From Hygrophila difformis (lineage: Eukaryota > Streptophyta > Magnoliopsida > Lamiales > Acanthaceae), in assembly GCA_030278955.1 (NCBI GenBank), contig JAOANR010000001.1:20935468-20999467 (forward strand): DNA of 64,000 nt, read 5' to 3'. This document shows positions 59,201 through 64,000 of this stretch, piece by piece. Numbering within the stretch: position 1 is the stretch's first letter; the number at the start of each line of letters is the position of its first letter. The position numbers and the translations under genes were made by a program. The notes beneath the pieces were generated by a model. It did no database searches. It worked only from the letters and a program-made list of their open reading frames with translations, and was not told the DNA's origin.

Positions 59201-60719
59201 TGTTTGTTGGGAATCTAAGATCAAATATTACACCGAGATGGGGTCCACTTGGACTCAAATACAGTGTAGTAAATAATCTTAGAGGAACATCATCCAGGCC
59301 TTGGTTATTTTCTAAGATAGGGTTGAGTTTTCTTTTAACTGATATCCTCTCTTGCCAAAGCCTACTTTTGAGCCCTGAGTGAGTGCATCCGGAACGAACT
59401 AACTAGTTAGTTCATTTCATTAGTTTGTATCTCATAACCACCCGGAAGGAAGTGAATGCGCGAGTAGTTCACCAAGAGCCGGGAATTCTTGATCCATACC
59501 CCTTCATTCTGATGGGGAGCTGTCTTTTACTACCAGGGTCAGACCTTCAAAACCTCCGAGTGATAGGTTTTAAATGCTTGCTTTACCGCTTTCTATTACC
59601 GCTTTCTTTTAAATGCTTTCATTAGAGGTCACTCGGTTGTATTGAGAGTTGCGTAACTGCTACTAGGATTGATAGTTAAGGGAGAGTTTAGAACTCGATT
59701 AGAATCTTTGGGTGTGACATGGGGGAATGATAGCAGTACTTGGCAATTCAATAAATGATTTGTCAGGTGTTGCTTGTCCACCACAGATGAAGTAACATAC
59801 CCAGGCCAGGACAGTTACAAATCTGTGGTACCTTAGAATTTTACGGTCTTAAGAACATGTAAACTCATACTGTAAGTACCTGTCTGTTAAAGAGAAAGCT
59901 GTACTGAGAGCATGAGAATTAGCTATCTGACAGGATTATCCCAAACAAAGATCTGTGTATAAAAATGGAAGTTTAATACTGCCTTATCTAAATCTTGTCC
60001 AATTTTTACTCTTTTCTTCCTGTCCCTTCTATCTACATTGTGATTCAGCTTCACGGCTGGCATAATGTAAATTTTCACTGTTTTCATAGATAGTATTTAT
60101 CGCATTTTTAGAATAACTTTACCCACTTTCTAGAATAGACTTATATGCTTTGTAGAATAAATTTAAACGCTTTCATAGTTTAGTTTAAATTCATGTCAGT
60201 AGTTGTTAATCACTTTTCAAACCATTGGAGTAATACGAATGAAAAATCTAGTAAAACGATGTGGGCCCTGCTTCTATCGCACATCCTCCAGTGAACGATC
60301 CGGTCTTACTATAAATTACTGCAATTTTTGACACCGTGCGCTTTCGGGCCACAGTTTCTTAACACGAGTAATAAAAACGTGACAACTTATAAATATATCC
60401 CTAATCCCAATTCCGCCATCATAAATTGGTTTCATTAAATAAAATTGAAAACCAGGATTACGATTTTTCAGAAAATACTCATGAAGAGAGAACTTGTCAA
60501 AAGTTTCATGGCAAGGATCTTCAAGGCATGAAATTGTCAGAGATTTCATGCCGGGGAGGTTCGTAATGACACTTGAACTCAAAGATTACTCTCATGAGTA
60601 ATAAAAAGTGGAATATATCCTTAAACCCCTTTCCCATGAATCATAACTCTTTTCATTTAATAAATTTAACCTGGGATATTTTAGAAAGTACTCGTGTGAC
60701 GAAATTGTCAAAAGTTTCA
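56287..60719 (+). repeat. Athila-1 3' LTR (4,433 bp)
   Basis: Near-identical to 36436-40881, including both motif arrays (56574-56840, 57555-58016) and TATA (56899-56906). It is followed by TSD CTTAC. Confidence 0.93.
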
Positions 60720-60724
60720 CTTAC

Positions 60725-61260
60725 ACGTATGCACTCCTTTCAACAAATCCCTCTTATGAAGTACTTCCATACCACTTTGTCCCATATGGCCAAGTCGTGC
60801 ATGCCACAATGAAGTAGTATCAATAGTTGATTCGGCTGCAGAAGCTCCACCTACAACTGTACTTCCTTCTAGTTTGTAGATGTTACCTTCAGTCATGCTT
60901 TCATTACAGTGAGTACTCTCATGTTACTTGTAATCCGCTTCCTCTGTAAAGATCCCAGAGAAATCAAATTTTTCTTCAATCCTTGCACATGTCTAACATT
61001 CCCCAGCTCCGATTACTCCATCAAACATTCGAATCCTGACTTCCCTAATACCAATAACATTACACGGCTTGTCATCACCAAGAAGAACTGATCCAAAATT
61101 TCCTGGAGTGTAAGTCTCAAACCATTCATGATTTGAGTTCATCATATTTTTCGGGAATGAAAGACGGTGGTAGATGGGCTTGCGAGACATGGGGTGTCTG
61201 TGTAGGACTTCGATCTTCACTATTTGGATTTTCCCGCTGGATTTTGTTCGAGCTGAATTG
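60725..61260 (-). pseudogene. Copia-3 pre-integrase/protease remnant, right part
   Basis: Continues the Copia-3 frame across Athila-1. The minus strand reads LWHARLGHMGQSGMEVLHKR, then LLKGVHTC and (over the junction, TSD once) KLEFCKFCLFGK. Further upstream are VLLGDDKPCNVIG and IRMFDGV, typical of the stretch between protease and integrase. The protease DSG, gag and 5' LTR are not recognisable, so the element is 5'-truncated or decayed. Confidence 0.8.
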
Positions 61261-61460
61261 AAGGCAGACGCATCTGGCTGGTTTCCAATAATTTAGTTTC
61301 GCCCTTCAGCTTTAGCTTGTGTACTAGTACTTTTTGCTTTTGGACTAATTTTTTTGTTTTTTCTTTTTGACTTTTTTTCTCGGGTTCGTCCAAAAAATTA
61401 AAAAAAAAATTAAAAGCAAAATGGATTCATAAATCGAAAAATGATGAGAGAAACTACACT
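61261..61460. other. Non-coding, T/A-rich
   Basis: No gene or clear element border seen between the Copia-3 remnant and the next MITE. Confidence 0.5.
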
Positions 61461-62290
61461 AAAAAAAATGGAAAAATGTCCAAATTCATCCTTTATCTTT
61501 CAAAATTTTTCAAATCCATCCTTTATATTATTCTGGCCCTTTTTAGTCTTTTATCTTTTGTGTTAATGGCCAAATCAATCCTTTTAAATTGTTACATTTC
61601 ATCCCCAAAATAATGAATTTTTATTGATCCATTTATCGAATAAATATCCGATATGCTTCACTAAGTAAAATTAAATAATAAAATTTATACATTCGGTTTG
61701 ACCACCTTGTTGTCGGGTCTTTCTAATTTACTACAAAAATTTCGCGGGAAGGTAACGAAAGGATTTTGTCGCCTTGTTTTTCGCCAAGCGCACTAAGCGA
61801 AAAACAAGGCAATGAAATCCATCAGGCGATGACAATAATAAAATTTTATCGCCAAATTCGTCACCTTCCCGCGAATTTCTTGTAGTGGCTTTGGAACCTC
61901 CAACCACATGGACTCCTTCCCATAACTATTTCGATCTAAAAAGGTAATCCATTGGCTACGGCAGCATTTTCGGAGGGAGTCCATAAAATCCCAGAGGTCG
62001 GAAGACCCGACACAAGGCGGTCAAATCAAAGGTATGAAGTTTAATGTTTAATTTTACTTTCGTAAGCATATTGAATATTTATTTGACAAATTGATCAATA
62101 AAAATAAAAATTTAAGATTTTAGGGCTGAAATGAAATAATTTTAAAGATTATAGGCCAATTTAATATAAAACTAACTGATTTGACCATTAATACAACAGA
62201 TAGATGACTAAAAAGGACCAAAATAACATAAAGGATGAATTTGAAAATTTTTGAAAGATAAAGGACCAATTTAGACATTATTCCCTAAAA
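61461..62290. mobile_element. Long-TIR MITE with a nested CACTA-like MITE
   Basis: Arms of about 230 bp are inverted copies (CATCCTTTATCTTTCAAAA, TTTTTAGTC, GTTAATGGCCAAATC, TTTTTATTGATC at the left; their inverses at the right, to about 62290). Inner arms share GACCACCTTGTTGTCGGGTC / GACCCGACACAAGGCGGTC. A second element sits at about 61728-61888. Borders are approximate; TSD not settled. Confidence 0.7.
61728..61888. mobile_element. CACTA-like MITE (~160 bp)
   Basis: The right end reads CACTACAAGAAATTCGCGGGAAGG on the minus strand and the left end is TACTACAAAAATTTCGCGGG. Inside, a second inverted pair CGCCTTGTTTTTCGC / GCGAAAAACAAGGC makes a compact hairpin. Confidence 0.65.
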
Positions 62291-62375
62291 AAAAGTACTT
62301 CACTTATGTTATTACTCGAGAGATACACGACTGAATTAAGTAGTAATTACCAACGCGAACAATCAGTGTGCAAAT

Positions 62376-64000
62376 TTAACTGAAAATAAACCCGACTGGA
62401 CTCCGAACAATATTCTTTGGTGAAGTCCAAGTAATGGATCCTTGACCAAATTCCTCCTTTTCATTACTGCCCCATGATCTGGTGAATGTCACATTATAGC
62501 TTCTCTGTTCCCCGACTTTGGTAAAACTAAGTTTTGTAGGTTCTACTCTGATACTCACACTTGGGTGAGACTCAATCTTCACCTCATAGGATGAATTAGC
62601 CTCTCCAACATTGGTAACTGTTCTCTTATAAATTTGAGGAGATGTTCCAAATTTGATGGAAAATGAGGGATAGTTAAGTTGTGCTTCAGAAATCTTGGGT
62701 TCTTTTCCGCAGTTCACCGTTCTTCGAACAATGACACTAACTGCCTCACTACTGTAGTTGAGACCACACAAATAAGGTATATATTCGTCAACTTTCAGAT
62801 CATAAATAAGCCCTGGATCAGTAGCCAAAGAAGGGTTCACCTGCCCAGCTCCTACGTCGTAAGCATTCGCAGCCTTGAAATTTTGATCCAAGATTGGTTT
62901 TTTATCGAGATTCAGCGGCTGAGCAGTTGTGATAATGGCGGATTTCATGGCTGCAGGCGACCAATCAGGATGTGCACTCTTGAGCAACGCTGCGACACCA
63001 CTAAGGTGCGGAGTTGCCATTGAAGTTCCAGACAGTATGTTGAATGTGGCGGAATTTGCCTCTGTTTTTAGAAGATTATTCTTCCAAGCTGCGAGGACGT
63101 TAACGCCAGGGCCGATAATATCGGGCTTGAGGATTCCAGGGACTGGGAAGCTAGGACCCCTGGCGGAAAATCCAGCAACGATTGGGGCATTCTTATCCCC
63201 TATGTGTGTTCCTTTAAACACCAGGCTTGCTACTGGTTTAGCAGTTGATTTTGCATATGATTTTAATCGAAGGCCATCTTCGAAGCTTATTTCTGCTGCT
63301 GGGAGAGTGACAGGATCAGCTAAAGTGACATTGCCATCATCTTCTATATTAATTAAAATCATTGCAGCACCTCCAGCTTGTTTCACCAAAAGTCCTTTCT
63401 CAGTGTTACTAATGAATCCACCCATTTCACAAACCACGATTTTCCCTTCAAATCTTTCTGTGAATGTATCACAAAGAGTTGTGTTTGGAAAAGCGAGTTC
63501 TAAATTTGAGACGTTGGCGTCAATAGGTTGAAAACCTGATTGGCCGAGTAAATTTTGGCTGTCTCCTAGCACAACAGCTACGTCGAGTGTTCTATCATGA
63601 GTACTAGCACCAACGGTAAGGATCCAAGGGGCGTCATTCGCCACAGTGGTATTGGATGGACCGGCATTCCCTGCTGCGCAGCTCACAAAAATTCCCTTTT
63701 GGAAGGCTGCGTACGAACCAATGGCGATGTTGGATTGGTATAAGGTCTGCCTTGAAAGGCTACCAAGGGATATTGAGATTATGTCCACCCCATCGTCAAT
63801 GGCAGCATCGAAACCTGCAAGAACTTCACTTTCATAACAACCATAATCATAACATACTCTGTACATGGCCAGATGAGCAAGAGGGGCAATGCCACTTGCT
63901 GTTCCATTAGCTAACCCAAATACATTAGCATCCTCAACAAAATTCCCTGCAGCTGTGGCAGAAGTATGTGTGCCATGGCCTTTAAGATCGGTTGGATCTG
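62376..64000 (-). CDS. Subtilisin-like serine protease (plant SBT1-type), 3' part
   Basis: A secreted plant subtilase (S8A); the frame is open from the right edge to TAA at 62376-62378, about 540 residues. It contains the catalytic His region GHGTHTSATAAGN, the oxyanion Asn region SCAAGNAGPSNTTVANDAPW, a protease-associated insert (GKIVVCEMGGF, VKQAGGAAMILIN), the catalytic Ser SGTSMATPHLSGVAALLKS and a fibronectin-III-like C-terminus (LNYPSFSI, RTVTNVGE). The catalytic Asp, propeptide and signal peptide would lie beyond the window. No stops or frameshifts; no introns in this part, as is common for SBT1 genes. Confidence 0.93.
   Translation of the reverse strand, partial: DPTDLKGHGTHTSATAAGNFVEDANVFGLANGTASGIAPLAHLAMYRVCYDYGCYESEVLAGFDAAIDDGVDIISISLGSLSRQTLYQSNIAIGSYAAFQKGIFVSCAAGNAGPSNTTVANDAPWILTVGASTHDRTLDVAVVLGDSQNLLGQSGFQPIDANVSNLELAFPNTTLCDTFTERFEGKIVVCEMGGFISNTEKGLLVKQAGGAAMILINIEDDGNVTLADPVTLPAAEISFEDGLRLKSYAKSTAKPVASLVFKGTHIGDKNAPIVAGFSARGPSFPVPGILKPDIIGPGVNVLAAWKNNLLKTEANSATFNILSGTSMATPHLSGVAALLKSAHPDWSPAAMKSAIITTAQPLNLDKKPILDQNFKAANAYDVGAGQVNPSLATDPGLIYDLKVDEYIPYLCGLNYSSEAVSVIVRRTVNCGKEPKISEAQLNYPSFSIKFGTSPQIYKRTVTNVGEANSSYEVKIESHPSVSIRVEPTKLSFTKVGEQRSYNVTFTRSWGSNEKEEFGQGSITWTSPKNIVRSPVGFIFS

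Larger units (their letters stand above)
36436..60719 (+). mobile_element. Athila-1: 24.3-kb Ty3/Athila-type retrotransposon with extra F-box gene
   Basis: LTRs 36436-40881 and 56287-60719 (4,446 and 4,433 bp, about 1% different by eye) begin TGATAATGG, end GTTTCA and are flanked by TSD CTTAC (36431-36435, 60720-60724). A tRNA-Asp-type PBS follows the 5' LTR. Gag-pol order is gag, protease, RT, RNase H, integrase. Beyond integrase lie 9.3 kb with a motif array, a TATA box, a two-exon F-box gene, a nested solo LTR and the polypurine tract. Lineage is from gag style (FELKPALINLVQSNQFAG), DLGSS protease, PBS and large LTRs. The insertion lies in the Copia-3 integrase region. Confidence 0.93.

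Noticed and set aside
62929..63531. Plus-strand 200-aa frame in the subtilase region
   Set aside because: Antisense shadow of the subtilase coding sequence, whose catalytic motifs are clear on the minus strand.

Overview
This window is plant nuclear DNA from a eudicot, tentatively of the mint order Lamiales. The evidence is multi-exon genes with GT-AG introns, a gibberellin-type class II diterpene synthase, Stowaway, Harbinger, hAT, CACTA and Helitron elements, and nested Copia and Athila (Ty3) retrotransposons. The Lamiales guess rests only on how the diterpene synthase reads. No prokaryotic operon, CRISPR array, rRNA or tRNA gene was seen.

Layout. 1-1369 (minus) is the 5' part of a broken MuDR/MULE transposase gene. 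It is followed by two clusters of inverted ACCACGAACC motifs (1690-1870, 2780-3000). 3197-24045 (plus) is a gene reading as ent-copalyl diphosphate synthase (ent-CPS, TPS-c). Exons 1-2 lie at 3312-3695 and exons 3-16 at 15841-24045. Its 12.1-kb intron 2 holds a young Copia element (Copia-1, 4194-10378, TSD GTAGA), many MITEs, and a 1.97-kb hAT-like element with a Helitron nested in it. Exon 8 is broken by a 477-bp hAT MITE (TSD ATGGCGTT) a few codons after the catalytic DIDD motif. A 500-N assembly gap removes a late exon. 25368-33300 (plus) is a decayed 5'-truncated F-box/LRR-type gene; Copia-2 (28316-33237, minus, TSD AACCC) sits in its last coding exon. From about 33.45 kb a third Copia (minus) begins. 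Its pre-integrase/integrase region is split by a 24.3-kb Athila-type element (Athila-1, 36436-60719, TSD CTTAC, 4.4-kb LTRs), and the remnant resumes at 60725. 61461-62290 is a long-TIR MITE with a CACTA-like MITE inside. 62376-64000 (minus) is the 3' part of an intact-looking subtilisin-like protease gene.

Athila-1 is the most unusual part. Besides gag-pol (one frameshift, one nonsense codon) it carries a separate sense-strand transcription unit between integrase and the 3' LTR: its own TATA box (47746), a two-exon structure, and a 241-aa F-box protein. A dense array of 10-bp TACGRCGCTA / TAGCGYCGTA motifs lies directly upstream of the LTR TATA, again further into the LTR, and a third time directly upstream of the internal F-box TATA. 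A related solo LTR (50067-54955, TSD CCTGC) nested in the element keeps the LTR backbone. At the same two positions, however, it has arrays of a different 10-bp palindrome, AATTCGAATT. This pattern (clustered, CG-containing, family-specific short motifs on a conserved backbone) resembles the motif arrays read by VANC anti-silencing proteins of Arabidopsis VANDAL elements. I propose it as a candidate, apparently undescribed, element-specific regulatory system in a Ty3/Athila lineage, possibly coupled to the captured F-box gene. That functional link is inference.

Host genes in order: MULE remnant, ent-CPS (plastid, gibberellin or diterpenoid pathway; broken in this assembly), F-box pseudogene, subtilase. 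The rest is mobile DNA.
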